DNA from: an uncultured Bacteroidia bacterium
Lineage (GTDB): Bacteria; Bacteroidota; Bacteroidia; Bacteroidales; ML635J-15
NCBI GenBank assembly: GCA_902776565.1
Contig: CACYQN010000015.1
Coordinates: forward strand, 24,122-88,121
DNA: 64,000 nt
Direction: 5' to 3'
Shown: positions 17,838-26,592 of the stretch, in pieces
Layout: every line of letters begins with the position of its first letter
Position numbering within the stretch: the first letter of the stretch is position 1
Notes under the pieces: generated by a model
What the model was told of the DNA's origin: nothing
The model's input: only the letters and a program-made list of their open reading frames with translations
Databases searched by the model: none
Program-made: the position numbers and the translations under genes

Positions 17838-18710
17838 TTAAAAATGGAACATCATAAACAATGAGCCTGATGAAGCGTTTCTGAATGCAATGCTTCCGTC
17901 ATTTGCGTCCTTTGGCAATGTTTCAACTTCTCTTTCAGTGCCGGTCCAACGTTCTACAGTTCTGTAACCTTTAAAGTCGTATCCAGTGTAGAGACCGAGT
18001 CTGAATTCACCACCTATCGAAATCTTAGGTGCAATGAAGTATTCAACACCGACAACACCGCTGAGGACTACACCGATAGAACGGTCGCCGCTCTGCGAAA
18101 GAATGCGAGCTCCACCCGAAGTGGTTGTTCCTGCTGCGAAGTCGTACCAGTAAGGAGCAGAGAACTCGGTTGTGATAAGGTTTCCGTAGTTGTAGGTAGC
18201 TTTGGTTTTGGTGTAGTTAACTGAAATTCCGCCACCATAGAATCCCTGAACACGGCCTTTGCCTCTGTACATGAGGTAGTCGGCACCAATGCCGAGGTCG
18301 GTTTCGGTACTCTTCATAACGTCGGTAACAGTAACCTTGGGGTCAGGAATCTGCTGGTTCATCATGACATTTTCACGATTGGTTTCGTTGTAAACGCCGA
18401 TGAGCAAACCTGCGCGGATAGCCGACTTGTCGGTAAGATAGTACTTGCCGAAGAGAACTGGAGTTGTACGTACAAGTGTGTGGGTAAATGTTCTGAAGCT
18501 TGTGCTGTTGCCAGCGGTGCCATTGAACAAGTTTCCAAAATAGTTGACCATCGGGAGTGCATTGATACCGAGTGCGAAGTCTCCTTCAACTGGCAAAATG
18601 TATTCGCCACGCTTCGACATCATGTTGACCTCTCCGTTTTTGTCATTTTCCTGAGCAAATGCATTTACTGTAAACACAAGTGCCACTAACAAAATTGAAA
18701 ATTTCCTCAT
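17838..18710 (-). CDS. Outer-membrane beta-barrel protein of unknown function
   Basis: The 290-residue protein has a clean signal peptide ending in NAFAQ (residue 20), alternating polar/hydrophobic strands, and a C-terminal SLFMMFHF typical of barrel insertion. Segments such as FGKYYLTDKSAIRAGLLIG and GVVGVEYFIAPKISIGGEF resemble the outer-membrane beta-barrel (OMP_b-brl) proteins common in Bacteroidetes. It is first in a two-gene unit with the lipoprotein at 17331. The function is unknown. Confidence 0.68.
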   Translation of the reverse strand: MRKFSILLVALVFTVNAFAQENDKNGEVNMMSKRGEYILPVEGDFALGINALPMVNYFGNLFNGTAGNSTSFRTFTHTLVRTTPVLFGKYYLTDKSAIRAGLLIGVYNETNRENVMMNQQIPDPKVTVTDVMKSTETDLGIGADYLMYRGKGRVQGFYGGGISVNYTKTKATYNYGNLITTEFSAPYWYDFAAGTTTSGGARILSQSGDRSIGVVLSGVVGVEYFIAPKISIGGEFRLGLYTGYDFKGYRTVERWTGTEREVETLPKDANDGSIAFRNASSGSLFMMFHF

Positions 18711-18739
18711 AGTGTATAAATTTTTAATTAAAATCTTTG

Positions 18740-18747
18740 CAAAAGTA
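18740..18747 (-). promoter_or_regulatory. -7 box of the 18710 operon
   Basis: On the minus strand TACTTTTG stands 29 bases before the ATG. A run of eight G residues lies further upstream at 18809-18816. Confidence 0.5.
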
Positions 18748-18816
18748 GCAATAACTATTTCGTGGAAAGATTTGAAAGTGAATACTTATTAACATCGGAG
18801 TGTTTAGAGGGGGGGG

Positions 18817-18909
18817 CTTGCGGTCTAACAGTCTTGCATGCTAACAGGCTAATAGCCTTGTTGTCTCGCAGTCTAACAGGCTTGCAGACGGACAGACTGG
18901 TCTTCAGCC
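18817..18909. repeat. Intergenic word repeat (GTCTAACAGGCTTGCAG type)
   Basis: The stretch is built of variants of CTTGCAGTCTAACAGGCTAATAGCC, most of them short hairpins, and resembles the first half of the gap at 11202. No gene is seen. Confidence 0.5.
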
Positions 18910-19119
18910 ACGGCTCTTTCATTTAACCGCCCCCTGAGCCTGTCGAAGGGTAAGGTTGGTAGCATTATATCATTTCGTTACCTTGACTTCCCTTCGACCA
19001 TGCTCAGTGCGGCGCGACAAGCTTACTTCGACTGGCTCAGCACATCGCAGCCAGCGGATTTATTCAGATGCTAATTATTTGTATCACAAATAACAATATG
19101 GTCCAAATGAAAGAGCCGT
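18910..19119. mobile_element. MITE-like element with 15-bp terminal inverted repeats
   Basis: ACGGCTCTTTCATTT at 18910-18924 and its exact complement at 19105-19119 bound a 210-bp segment without coding capacity. GTCTTCAGCC directly precedes the left end (18900-18909) and recurs at 19121-19130, one base beyond the right end, as a possible target duplication. Inside are CCCTGAGCCTGTCGAAGGG (18932-18950), an inverted variant (18991-19010) and a third partial copy (19027-19042) of the widespread CTGAGCnnGTCGAAGG repeat. This could instead be a REP-type cluster that happens to be flanked by matching arms. Confidence 0.55.
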
Positions 19120-19148
19120 AGTCTTCAGCCTTTTCGCCTTCCAGCCTT

Positions 19149-19955
19149 CTAAGCCAGATTGTTTCCTACCCTGATTGGTGAGTTGAGCGGCAGCTTTATG
19201 TTTGCTAGCCTTTCGTCGTCCATGAATAATATTACGCTCGAACCCATTTCGAAATAACCGACTTCCTCTCCCTTATTTATATATATAGGTGTATCGTAGA
19301 TTCGTTTCGATGCAACACCTTTTTTTATGTTGGTCTGTAAGCCGCTGTCGAACGACAGTTTTGTCTTGCCGACGAACAATGCTCCGACTAGAATCATGTA
19401 GAATTTGCCGTATTCCGACTTGCCGTGAATTACAATGCGTTCGTTGCGGCAATAAACTCGGTCTTTCTTGTAAACTACTTTGGGCTTTACGGGACGCAAT
19501 GTGCCTGGCAGATAGCTTATGTCGGTGATTTCCATGTCGAATGCAGCGTGAACGCGGTGGTAGTTGGCGGGGGAGAGGTAAAGCACTGCGTACGACGACA
19601 TGTTTTCGTACTCGTCGCAGATGAGGTCGTCAACGTAGTAGTGCTTGAACTTGACATAAATCTTGTTGTCGCCCGTAATTTTGCCGAAGTCGAAGATAAA
19701 TCCGTCAACTGGAGATACCAAGCCGTCGTTTATCGGGCGAGTTCCCGGTTTCAGGTTGCGCGTAAAGAACGAGTTGAATGTCTTGTATCCGTTTGGCGGG
19801 ACTACATATTCCGACAAGTCAATCTTGTACTTCTTTCTCCAGATTTTCATGACACCGCGAACAAACCACCTTGGCTTTGTGGAATTGGCAAGTTTTCCCG
19901 CCATACGTGAGAAAAAGTTGCGATAGTTTTGCTTCTGTGGTTTCGGTGTCGGCAT
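19149..19955 (-). CDS. psd: Phosphatidylserine decarboxylase
   Basis: The 268-residue protein makes phosphatidylethanolamine from phosphatidylserine at the inner membrane. It shows the family segments FNSFFTRNLKPGTRPI, SPVDG, YLSPANYHRVHAAF and the self-cleavage site near the C-terminus, here GYFEMGSSVILF. The usual LGST/GSS motif provides the serine that becomes the pyruvoyl group, and GSS is an accepted form. No long membrane helix is present, as in smaller family members. It starts 3 bases after the pth stop and ends the rplY-pth-psd operon. Confidence 0.93.
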   Translation of the reverse strand: MPTPKPQKQNYRNFFSRMAGKLANSTKPRWFVRGVMKIWRKKYKIDLSEYVVPPNGYKTFNSFFTRNLKPGTRPINDGLVSPVDGFIFDFGKITGDNKIYVKFKHYYVDDLICDEYENMSSYAVLYLSPANYHRVHAAFDMEITDISYLPGTLRPVKPKVVYKKDRVYCRNERIVIHGKSEYGKFYMILVGALFVGKTKLSFDSGLQTNIKKGVASKRIYDTPIYINKGEEVGYFEMGSSVILFMDDERLANIKLPLNSPIRVGNNLA

Positions 19956-19958
19956 AAA

Positions 19959-20522
19959 TTACTTGTTGTTGTATGTGTTCATTGTGCGTTCGATGCCGAT
20001 AAGGGGGAAGTCCTTTATGGCATTTACAGCCACTTCGACGCGCTCTTTCAGTTTTTCGCTCTCCTCTTTTGTCCACTCGCCGAGCACAAAGTCGATTTGT
20101 CCACCGCGTGAGAATTCGTTTCCGATGCCGAATCTCAGTCGTGCGTACTCGCTTGTGCCGATTGTGTCCTGTATGTTCTGCAATCCGTTGTGACCGCCAC
20201 TGCTTCCCTTGGGCTTAATTCGGATGGTGCCGAACGGCAGTGCAAGGTCATCGACAATAACAAAAACATTTTCGACAGGAATTTTCTCCTGATTCATGTA
20301 GTACCTGACGGCGTTTCCGCTGAGGTTCATATAGGTCGTGGGCTTTATGAGGATTAGAGTGCGTCCTTTTATGCTCGTTTCGGTGCGATAAGCATAGCGC
20401 TTGTCAAAAAAAGCGATGCCCGCGCCTTCTGCGAAAGCGTCGAGCACCGTATATCCAATATTGTGCCTTGTATTCTTGTATTCTGCTCCGGGATTTCCTA
20501 ACCCGACGATGAGATACTTCAC
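19959..20522 (-). CDS. pth: Peptidyl-tRNA hydrolase
   Basis: The 187-residue protein recycles peptidyl-tRNA released from stalled ribosomes. The opening [21 protein letters not shown] carries Asn10 and the catalytic His20 (shown as landmarks within residues 1-21). VDDLALPFG and the GHNGL segment with the second conserved Asn are also present. Length is normal. It sits between rplY and psd with gaps of 27 and 3 bases. Confidence 0.96.
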   Translation of the reverse strand: MKYLIVGLGNPGAEYKNTRHNIGYTVLDAFAEGAGIAFFDKRYAYRTETSIKGRTLILIKPTTYMNLSGNAVRYYMNQEKIPVENVFVIVDDLALPFGTIRIKPKGSSGGHNGLQNIQDTIGTSEYARLRFGIGNEFSRGGQIDFVLGEWTKEESEKLKERVEVAVNAIKDFPLIGIERTMNTYNNK

Positions 20523-20549
20523 AATTCAGATATTGAAATTTGTGGCTTA

Positions 20550-21158
20550 TTATTCAGCAGCTGGAGTTTCAGCAGCAGCTTCGCCACCTTCTTCAGAACC
20601 TTCGTCGCTAGATGCACCGCGAGCAATCATAACAGATGCTATGAGTGTGCTGCCGTTTTCGGTGAACTGGAGCTTGTCCGACTTCAAGTCCTTAATTCTG
20701 ATAGTTTCGCCGAGTTTCAAGTCTTCGATGTTTACTTCGTAAACGTTAGGAATATCTTCCATCATTCCCTTGATAGCGATTTTCTTGAGGCTGTGTTTCA
20801 ACTTACCACCGGCCTTTACGCCTGCAGAGTTACCAACGAGCTTCAGAGGGATGCGAACCTTTACAGGCTTTGACGGGTCAACTTCGTAGAAGTCGATGTG
20901 GATAACCTGGTCTGAAATCGGGTCGAACTGGATTTCCTTCAGCAAGGTCGGTCTTACCTTACCGTCGATGTTGAGGTCTGCGAACATTACGTCAGGAGTG
21001 AAGATAAGGTTGCGGACATCAGCACTTGCAACTGTGAAGTGAGTTGTCTGGTCGATACCATAAACTACACATGGAATGTTGTTGCTTCTCTTGATTTGCT
21101 TTGCGGCCTTCTTGCCGAATTCGGTACGAACTGTACCCTTTACTTCAAAATGTTTCAT
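20550..21158 (-). CDS. rplY: Ribosomal protein bL25, long CTC form
   Basis: The 202-residue protein binds 5S rRNA. The N-terminal L25 domain (1-90) has GKKAAKQIKRSNNIPCVVYG and HIDFYEVD. The C-terminal TL5/CTC beta domain ends in an acidic Glu/Gly/Ala tail. It heads the three-gene operon and is served by the well-formed promoter at 21234-21264. Confidence 0.95.
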   Translation of the reverse strand: MKHFEVKGTVRTEFGKKAAKQIKRSNNIPCVVYGIDQTTHFTVASADVRNLIFTPDVMFADLNIDGKVRPTLLKEIQFDPISDQVIHIDFYEVDPSKPVKVRIPLKLVGNSAGVKAGGKLKHSLKKIAIKGMMEDIPNVYEVNIEDLKLGETIRIKDLKSDKLQFTENGSTLIASVMIARGASSDEGSEEGGEAAAETPAAE

Positions 21159-21233
21159 TACTTTTATAAATTATTTATGTACTACTCAGTCACGCACTCG
21201 TGACCCCATCGCACAGTTAAACAAAATCGGGTG

Positions 21234-21264
21234 CAAAATTACAACAATTTTTGTGAATGGCAAA
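21234..21264 (-). promoter_or_regulatory. Promoter of rplY-pth-psd
   Basis: On the minus strand TTTG (21261-21264) and TAATTTTG (21234-21241) are 19 bases apart, the ideal spacing for the Bacteroidetes primary sigma factor. The leader to the rplY ATG is about 70 bases. Confidence 0.75.
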
Positions 21265-21285
21265 AGGATTTGTGAAGTTTGTGTG

Positions 21286-21403
21286 GGCTGACGCCGTTTC
21301 TGTGCCTTCGGCGTTTAACTTCGTTGAGGGCTTCGCCGTTCTGTGGCTGACGCCGTTTCAATGCCTGCGGCGTTTAACTTCGTTGAGGGCTGCGCCGTTC
21401 TGT
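21286..21403. repeat. 59-bp tandem repeat, two units
   Basis: Units 21286-21344 and 21345-21403 differ at only a few bases. Each carries GACGCCGTTTC, a GCGG/CGGC hairpin word, TTAACTTCGTTGAGGGC and CGCCGTTCTGT. A third, partial unit continues to about 21435 with GGCTTCGCCGTTTGAATGCC. The unit is made of the same words found in other gaps. Confidence 0.8.
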
Positions 21404-21571
21404 GGCTTCGCCGTTTGAATGCCTGCGGCGTTTGATGGTTTGATGGGCTACGCCCGTTTGAATGGTTCAAACCATTTCAAACCACATCAAACCACCTCAA
21501 AGATAATTATTGAAATTTAATTACCAAAATAAAATTACCGAAAAAAAATAATTTGATGCGGTGTTGAATCG

Positions 21572-21599
21572 TAGAATCGCGTCATGACGCGATTCTACA
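21572..21599. repeat. 28-bp palindrome (GTAG...CTAC family), perfect
   Basis: The left half is GTAGAATCGCGTCA and the right half its exact complement. It lies in a 541-base gap that otherwise holds the rplY promoter, mini-hairpin repeats and the promoter of the next gene. Confidence 0.85.
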
Positions 21600-21644
21600 G
21601 ATTGACAACACCACATTGTTGGTAAAAAATAAGAACTCCTTAAC

Positions 21645-21673
21645 ACACTTATAATATATAAGTGTTACCTTTG
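21645..21673 (+). promoter_or_regulatory. -7 box of the 21700 operon with an adjacent palindrome
   Basis: TACCTTTG (21666-21673) lies 26 bases before the ATG. Directly upstream is an inverted repeat, ACACTTATA/TATAAGTGT (21645-21665), which covers the spacer region and could be an operator. Confidence 0.55.
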
Positions 21674-21699
21674 CCAATTATTTGTAAAATAGGAATACT

Positions 21700-22707
21700 A
21701 TGAAAATTATAATACCAATGGCTGGTATGGGTACGCGGATGCGTCCGCACACCCTAACCGTACCGAAGCCACTTATCACGCTGGCTGGCAAGACTATAGT
21801 ACAGCGTTTGGTTGAAGGAATCGCGCAGATTTGCGAGGAACCGATTGACGAAATCGCTTTTGTAATCGGTAATTTCGGCGAGAAGGTCGAGAACGAACTT
21901 TGCAATATCGCACGCGGTGTCGGCGCCGAACCGAAGATTTACTACCAGAAGGAAGCCCTCGGCACTGCCCACGCAATATGGTGCGCCGCTCCGTCGCTCA
22001 ACGACAAGGTGGTTGTGGCTTTTGCCGATACTTTGTTCTTCGCCGACTTCAAGATTTCCGCCGATGCCGACAGCATTATCTGGGTGCAGAAAGTTGAACA
22101 TCCCGAGGCTTACGGCGTAGTAACAACCGATGCTAACGGAGTAATTTCCGGCTTCGAGGAAAAGCCAAAGACTTTCGTTTCCGACCTCGCCATCATCGGC
22201 ATTTATTATTTCAAGTCGGGCGAAACCCTGCGCGGCGAACTGCAGTACCTCATTGACAACAATATCCGCAAGAGCGGTGAATACCAACTCACTACCGCAT
22301 TGGAAAACATGCGTGCCAAAGGCTTGAAGTTCGTGCCTGCACAGGTTGAGGAATGGCTCGACTGCGGAAACAAGAACATAACCGTGGCAACCCACCAGCG
22401 CGTACTTGCCCGCGACAAGAAGTCGGAACTGCTTGCAAAGTCGGCAGAAGTGGAAAACTCGACCATCATTCCGCCTTGCCATATCGAGGAAGATGTGAAA
22501 ATCAAGAATTCTGTTGTAGGTCCGTATGTTTCGGTAGGAAAAGGCACAAGCATTTGCGGAAGTGTAATCTGCAATTCGGTAATTCAGGAAGCCACAGCAA
22601 TCGAAAACATGAACATCCACGACTCGATGATTGGCAGCCATACAAAACTTTCGGGCAAGCAGTACGACCTTAGCATTGGCGACTACAATACATTAGAACT
22701 CAAGTAG
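21700..22707 (+). CDS. Sugar-phosphate nucleotidyltransferase with left-handed beta-helix tail
   Basis: The 335-residue protein has the nucleotidyltransferase signature MAGMGTRMRPHTLTVPKPL (residues 7-25), in which GxGTR and PKP bind the nucleotide. LGTAHAIWCA, FADTLFF and EWLDCGNK are typical of RmlA/ManC-like enzymes. Residues about 245-325 are hexapeptide repeats (VENSTIIPPCHIEEDVKI, then IKNSVVGPYVSVGKG) forming a left-handed helix. It would make a nucleotide sugar for envelope glycans; which sugar cannot be read. It is first in an operon with the TPR, DUF4292 and EnvC-like genes, with one base to the next start. Confidence 0.85.
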   Translation: MKIIIPMAGMGTRMRPHTLTVPKPLITLAGKTIVQRLVEGIAQICEEPIDEIAFVIGNFGEKVENELCNIARGVGAEPKIYYQKEALGTAHAIWCAAPSLNDKVVVAFADTLFFADFKISADADSIIWVQKVEHPEAYGVVTTDANGVISGFEEKPKTFVSDLAIIGIYYFKSGETLRGELQYLIDNNIRKSGEYQLTTALENMRAKGLKFVPAQVEEWLDCGNKNITVATHQRVLARDKKSELLAKSAEVENSTIIPPCHIEEDVKIKNSVVGPYVSVGKGTSICGSVICNSVIQEATAIENMNIHDSMIGSHTKLSGKQYDLSIGDYNTLELK

Positions 22708-22708
22708 A

Positions 22709-24448
22709 ATGATGACTTTCCGCAAGATATTGCTTTTAATGGTGTTGCTGTTGTCGCTCTCGGCTGGCTATTCGCAGAAAAAAGCACAGAAATCGGACAA
22801 GAAGCCTGCCACGGAAAAGGGTTTTGACTTCAATTTCAGCTTTTATTTCCTCGAAGGCAACAAGAACAAGAACCTTGGCGACTACGACAATGCCATCAAA
22901 AATTACACTCGTGCATTGGCAATCGACAACACACAGCCGTCGGCTTACTACGAGATTGCAACAATCCTTTTCGCCACCGGCGACTATCAGGCGGCACAAA
23001 CCTACGCCGAAAAAGCCGTGCAGTACGACAAAACAAACAACATTGCCTACATCGACATGCTGATTTACACCTACGAGTACAGCAATCAGCCCGAAAAGAC
23101 CATTCCTCTTTACCGCAAACTCATAGCATCGAATCCGAACGACATCGAAAACTACTACGAACTGGCGAAGGTTTACCAGAAATTGAACAAGCCTAAGGAT
23201 GCCATAAAAGTTCTCGATGAAGCAGAAAAGAAGTTTGGTATTACCGATATTGTTTCTGTCCAGAAGGAAATGATGTACGAGCAGATGGGCAACATGAACA
23301 AGTCGTTCGAGGAGATGAAGAAATTGCGCGATGCCTATCCTACAAACCTTCGCTACAAGGCTATGCTTGCCGAGGCGTATTTCCAGAACAAGAAAATAGA
23401 TTTGGCAAGAACAGAATTTGCCGAACTTGAAAAGATGAACATTGACGAAGGTCTTGTGTATCTGTCGCTTGCAGAATACCATAGGGCTGTTGATGCGCAG
23501 TACTACAACTATTTTGCGATGCTGGAAAAGGCGTTCTCCTGCGATGACGAGAGCCTTACCTACGAACTCAAAATGCAGATTCTCAATCAGTTGCTTCCAA
23601 TTGCAAGAAACGACGATTATATAAAGGTTCAGATAAAGAGGCTGGCATCGATTGTTGAGAAGCAATATCCGAGCGATGTTGCACTCAGTGCGCTCAAGGC
23701 CGACATTGCAATGATGAACAACGACTACAAGTCGGTGCAGCAGAACCTTATCGAAATTGTCGCCGAGGACAAGTCGTCCTACGAAATCTGGGAGCATCTT
23801 ATGAACATCGACTATCATCTGCAGGATTTTGACAACCTTTATGCGCACAGCAAGGAAGCCTCCGAACTTTTCCCCAATATGCTTACGGTTTACCAGTATT
23901 ATGTGGTGGCTGCATATCTGAAAAAGGAGTTTCGCGAAGTTGTCGAGGCTGTTGATTATGCTTCGATGCTTTCGCTTGACAACCAGCAGGTTATGATTGA
24001 CTTGCTGAGTATGCAGGGCGATGCCTACAATGCTCTCAAGAACTTCCACAAGGCCGATTCGGTATATGAGTACATTCTGTTCAAGGATGCCGATTTCGAG
24101 TCGGTGCTGAACAATTACAGCTATAACCTTGCCGTGCGTGGCGAAAAACTCGACAAGGCATTGGAAATGAGTACGCATCTCGTTGAAATAAACCCGTCAA
24201 GTCCCACTTTTATAGACACTCACGCGTGGGTGCTTTACAAGAACGGCAAGTTGGACGAGGCATTGAAGTTTATGGACGATGCCATTGCAAAGGATGCTAC
24301 CAATGCTGTTTACTACGACCATCGTGGCGACATAAAGTTTAGTCTTGGCAAGAAGGATGAGGCTTTGATGGACTGGGAGAAGGCTTTGGAACTTGACCCC
24401 GAGAACAGTGAAATAGAAGAAAAAGTTAGAAAGAAATCGTTGAAATAA
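22709..24448 (+). CDS. Secreted tetratricopeptide-repeat protein
   Basis: The 579-residue protein has a signal peptide (residues 1-22, ending in GYSQ) followed by a basic patch and TPR units along its whole length. The clearest are near 55-135 (NLGDYDNAIKNYTRALAIDN, ATGDYQAAQTYAEKAV) and near 490-570 (LDKALEMSTHLVEINPSSPT, KLDEALKFMDDAIAKDATNA, KKDEALMDWEKALELDPENS). It is a periplasmic or outer-membrane scaffold. Its position between a nucleotidyltransferase and the DUF4292/EnvC pair is, as I recall, conserved in Bacteroidetes and suggests a role in envelope assembly. Confidence 0.85.
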   Translation: MMTFRKILLLMVLLLSLSAGYSQKKAQKSDKKPATEKGFDFNFSFYFLEGNKNKNLGDYDNAIKNYTRALAIDNTQPSAYYEIATILFATGDYQAAQTYAEKAVQYDKTNNIAYIDMLIYTYEYSNQPEKTIPLYRKLIASNPNDIENYYELAKVYQKLNKPKDAIKVLDEAEKKFGITDIVSVQKEMMYEQMGNMNKSFEEMKKLRDAYPTNLRYKAMLAEAYFQNKKIDLARTEFAELEKMNIDEGLVYLSLAEYHRAVDAQYYNYFAMLEKAFSCDDESLTYELKMQILNQLLPIARNDDYIKVQIKRLASIVEKQYPSDVALSALKADIAMMNNDYKSVQQNLIEIVAEDKSSYEIWEHLMNIDYHLQDFDNLYAHSKEASELFPNMLTVYQYYVVAAYLKKEFREVVEAVDYASMLSLDNQQVMIDLLSMQGDAYNALKNFHKADSVYEYILFKDADFESVLNNYSYNLAVRGEKLDKALEMSTHLVEINPSSPTFIDTHAWVLYKNGKLDEALKFMDDAIAKDATNAVYYDHRGDIKFSLGKKDEALMDWEKALELDPENSEIEEKVRKKSLK

Positions 24449-24449
24449 A

Positions 24450-25298
24450 TTGGCAAGAAGGAATTTGATATTGGTGTTGGTGCTGTCGGTCTGCCTGTGG
24501 GCGTGCCGGACGGCAAATGTTGGCGCATACGAAAAGAAAGAGAATATGCGTTCTGCCAAGATTGTGGAGAATGTTATGGCAAAAACTCCGACGTATGCAA
24601 AGGCGTCGTACAAGTTTTCGTGCGAGTATTCGGTGAATGGCGGTTCTCCCGATTCGTTCAGCGGTAATTTGCGCGTATGCCGCGACAGTTTGATGTGGGT
24701 TAGCCTGCGGTCTTTCAATATCGAAGGTTTCCGCGTGCTCGTGTCTAACGATTCGGTAAAGGTGATAAACCGCCTTAAGAACGAGTATTATGCCGAGGAT
24801 ATTTCTGCACTCGAGAACTTTGCAAAGGTTGACCTTTCGTACAACGACCTGCAGTCGATTTTGCTCAACGAATTTTTCCGCTATCAGGACGACAAAGATT
24901 CAGAAAAAACTGACGACTACAATTCTTGCATCGATTCTGTGTATTATTGCGTTTCTACGGTCGCACCAAAAAAGCAGAAGCGTCCCAACGGCAATTATGC
25001 GGAACGGCGTGGTTCGGTAATCCAGACAATGAAGGTTGTGCCGGGAACATTCAAGGTGAAGAATTTGTATCTCGAGGACCTTGAGGACGGACGAAATGCC
25101 TTTGTGGAATATGACAAGTTTACGCGTTTTGGCGACCAGTTGTTCCCGCAGACAATGAACGTATATGTTGAGTACGGCAATGTGGAAGCGATAATGAAAT
25201 TTTCAATAAGCGACTTTGCAATTGACGATGAACTGACATTTCCGTTTAAGATACCGGCTAAATACACTAAAATAAACCTTAATGAAGATAATCGCTAG
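24450..25298 (+). CDS. DUF4292 lipoprotein (LolB-like)
   Basis: The 282-residue protein starts at a TTG one base after the TPR stop; no ATG is available before the signal peptide. The signal ends in LWAC with the lipid Cys at residue 19. The body matches DUF4292 as I know it: SFSGNLRVCRDSLMWVSL, IEGFRVLVSNDSVKVINRL, and a LolB/LolA-like half-barrel. A role in lipoprotein or lipid transport is plausible but unproven. Its 3' end overlaps the EnvC-like gene by 17 bases. Confidence 0.78.
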   Translation: MARRNLILVLVLSVCLWACRTANVGAYEKKENMRSAKIVENVMAKTPTYAKASYKFSCEYSVNGGSPDSFSGNLRVCRDSLMWVSLRSFNIEGFRVLVSNDSVKVINRLKNEYYAEDISALENFAKVDLSYNDLQSILLNEFFRYQDDKDSEKTDDYNSCIDSVYYCVSTVAPKKQKRPNGNYAERRGSVIQTMKVVPGTFKVKNLYLEDLEDGRNAFVEYDKFTRFGDQLFPQTMNVYVEYGNVEAIMKFSISDFAIDDELTFPFKIPAKYTKINLNEDNR

Positions 25299-26490
25299 AA
25301 TATTGTTCCTTTTCGTTGCTTTTATGCTGCCGTTGTGCGCGGTGGCACAGACAAAAGCCGACCTCGAAAAGAAAAAGAAGAAGACCATAAATGAAATCAA
25401 CTATACCAACAAGCTTCTCGAGGAGACGCGAAAGAACCAGAAGGAGTCGGAAAACAACCTTGCCCTGCTTGGAAGTCAGATTTCGTCGCGAAAGGAACTT
25501 ATCTCCGACATTAACAACGAAATAGCGTTTGTGTCGGAACGTATCAAGGAGACCGAGTCGATTATAGCAATGATGACCGAGGATTTGGAAAACCTGAAGT
25601 TGTCGTATGCGAGGATGTTGCAGATAGCTTGGAAAAACAGGAATAAGAACAACGAAATTATGTTTCTGCTGTCGTCAAAGGATTTCAACCAGTCGTACCT
25701 GCGTTTGAAATATATGCAGCAGATGGCCGACTATCGCAAACGGCAACTTATTGCAATAAATGCGATTAAAGCCTTCCTTGAAAGGCAGAAGGAAAAACTT
25801 GTAGCTCAAAAGGATGAGCACCAGAAACTTCTCGATGAGGAAAAAGTTGAAGCAAAGAATCTTGAGAATGCACGTAGGCAACAGGAAAATACGCTTGCCA
25901 AACTGAAGGGCAAGGAAGCCGACCTGAAAAAGCAGCTCGCCGAGAAGAACAAGCAGAAACAGCAGTTGCAGGCTGCTATTGAAAAGTTGATTGCCGAGGA
26001 GGTTAAGAAGTCGTCGGCATCGAAGGGCAAGGCAAATACTGGAAAGTACGAACTTACGCCCGAGGAAAAGATTGTCAGCGACAACTTTGGAAGCAATGTA
26101 GGCAAGTTGCCGTGGCCTGTACAGCGAGGCGTTATCGTGTCGAGGTTCGGAAAGCAGCCGCATCCAGTGATTTCGGGTGTTGAAATTGACAACAAGGGTA
26201 TCGACATTTCTACGACTACAGGTTCCGACGCGCGTGCGGTGTTTGATGGCGAGGTTCGCAAGGTATTTTCAATTCCAGGAACGCAGAATGCCGTGATTAT
26301 CAGGCATGGCGAATATTTGAGCGTCTATACTCACATCGACAAGGTTTATGTCTCGGTAGGCGACAAGGTGAAGGCAAAGCAGGCAATCGGCAAGATTTAT
26401 ACCGACGATGCCGAAAACAAAACCGTGCTTCACCTCGAAATCTGGAAAGGCAGTGCAACCTTGAATCCAGCAAACTGGCTGGCGAAGTAG
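25282..26490 (+). CDS. EnvC-like murein hydrolase activator (degenerate M23 domain)
   Basis: The 402-residue protein has a signal peptide ending in AVAQ, a long coiled coil (about 25-255) and a C-terminal LytM/M23 fold (about 285-402). Two zinc ligands of active M23 peptidases look lost. The first His of the HxGxD motif is Asn (NKGIDIS), and the first His of the HxH motif is Val (TVLHLEIW). That is the pattern of EnvC-type activators, which switch on amidases rather than cut peptidoglycan. The stop codon TAG (26488-26490) is provided by a 28-bp palindrome. It is the last gene of the 21700 operon. Confidence 0.82.
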   Translation: MKIIARILFLFVAFMLPLCAVAQTKADLEKKKKKTINEINYTNKLLEETRKNQKESENNLALLGSQISSRKELISDINNEIAFVSERIKETESIIAMMTEDLENLKLSYARMLQIAWKNRNKNNEIMFLLSSKDFNQSYLRLKYMQQMADYRKRQLIAINAIKAFLERQKEKLVAQKDEHQKLLDEEKVEAKNLENARRQQENTLAKLKGKEADLKKQLAEKNKQKQQLQAAIEKLIAEEVKKSSASKGKANTGKYELTPEEKIVSDNFGSNVGKLPWPVQRGVIVSRFGKQPHPVISGVEIDNKGIDISTTTGSDARAVFDGEVRKVFSIPGTQNAVIIRHGEYLSVYTHIDKVYVSVGDKVKAKQAIGKIYTDDAENKTVLHLEIWKGSATLNPANWLAK

Positions 26491-26514
26491 CAACGAGCCG
26501 TGGCGCGTTGCTAC
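26487..26514. repeat. 28-bp palindrome (GTAG...CTAC family), imperfect
   Basis: Arms GTAGCAACG and CGTTGCTAC flank an imperfect centre. The left end overlaps the stop codon of the EnvC-like gene; the whole could form a terminator-like hairpin but has no T run. Confidence 0.7.
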
Positions 26515-26592
26515 ACCGCCAGTTCAGACATATAAACGTAAAACATTCAAACTCAGAAACCCTGAAACCTAGAAACCCATAAACATTCATTT

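Noticed and set aside
18809..18816. Phase-variable G8 tract
   Set aside because: It lies about 60 bases upstream of the -7 box, outside the promoter and any frame, so switching of expression is not supported.
22736..24178. Minus-strand open frame of 480 codons
   Set aside because: It is antisense to the TPR gene and shows only the complement of its codons.
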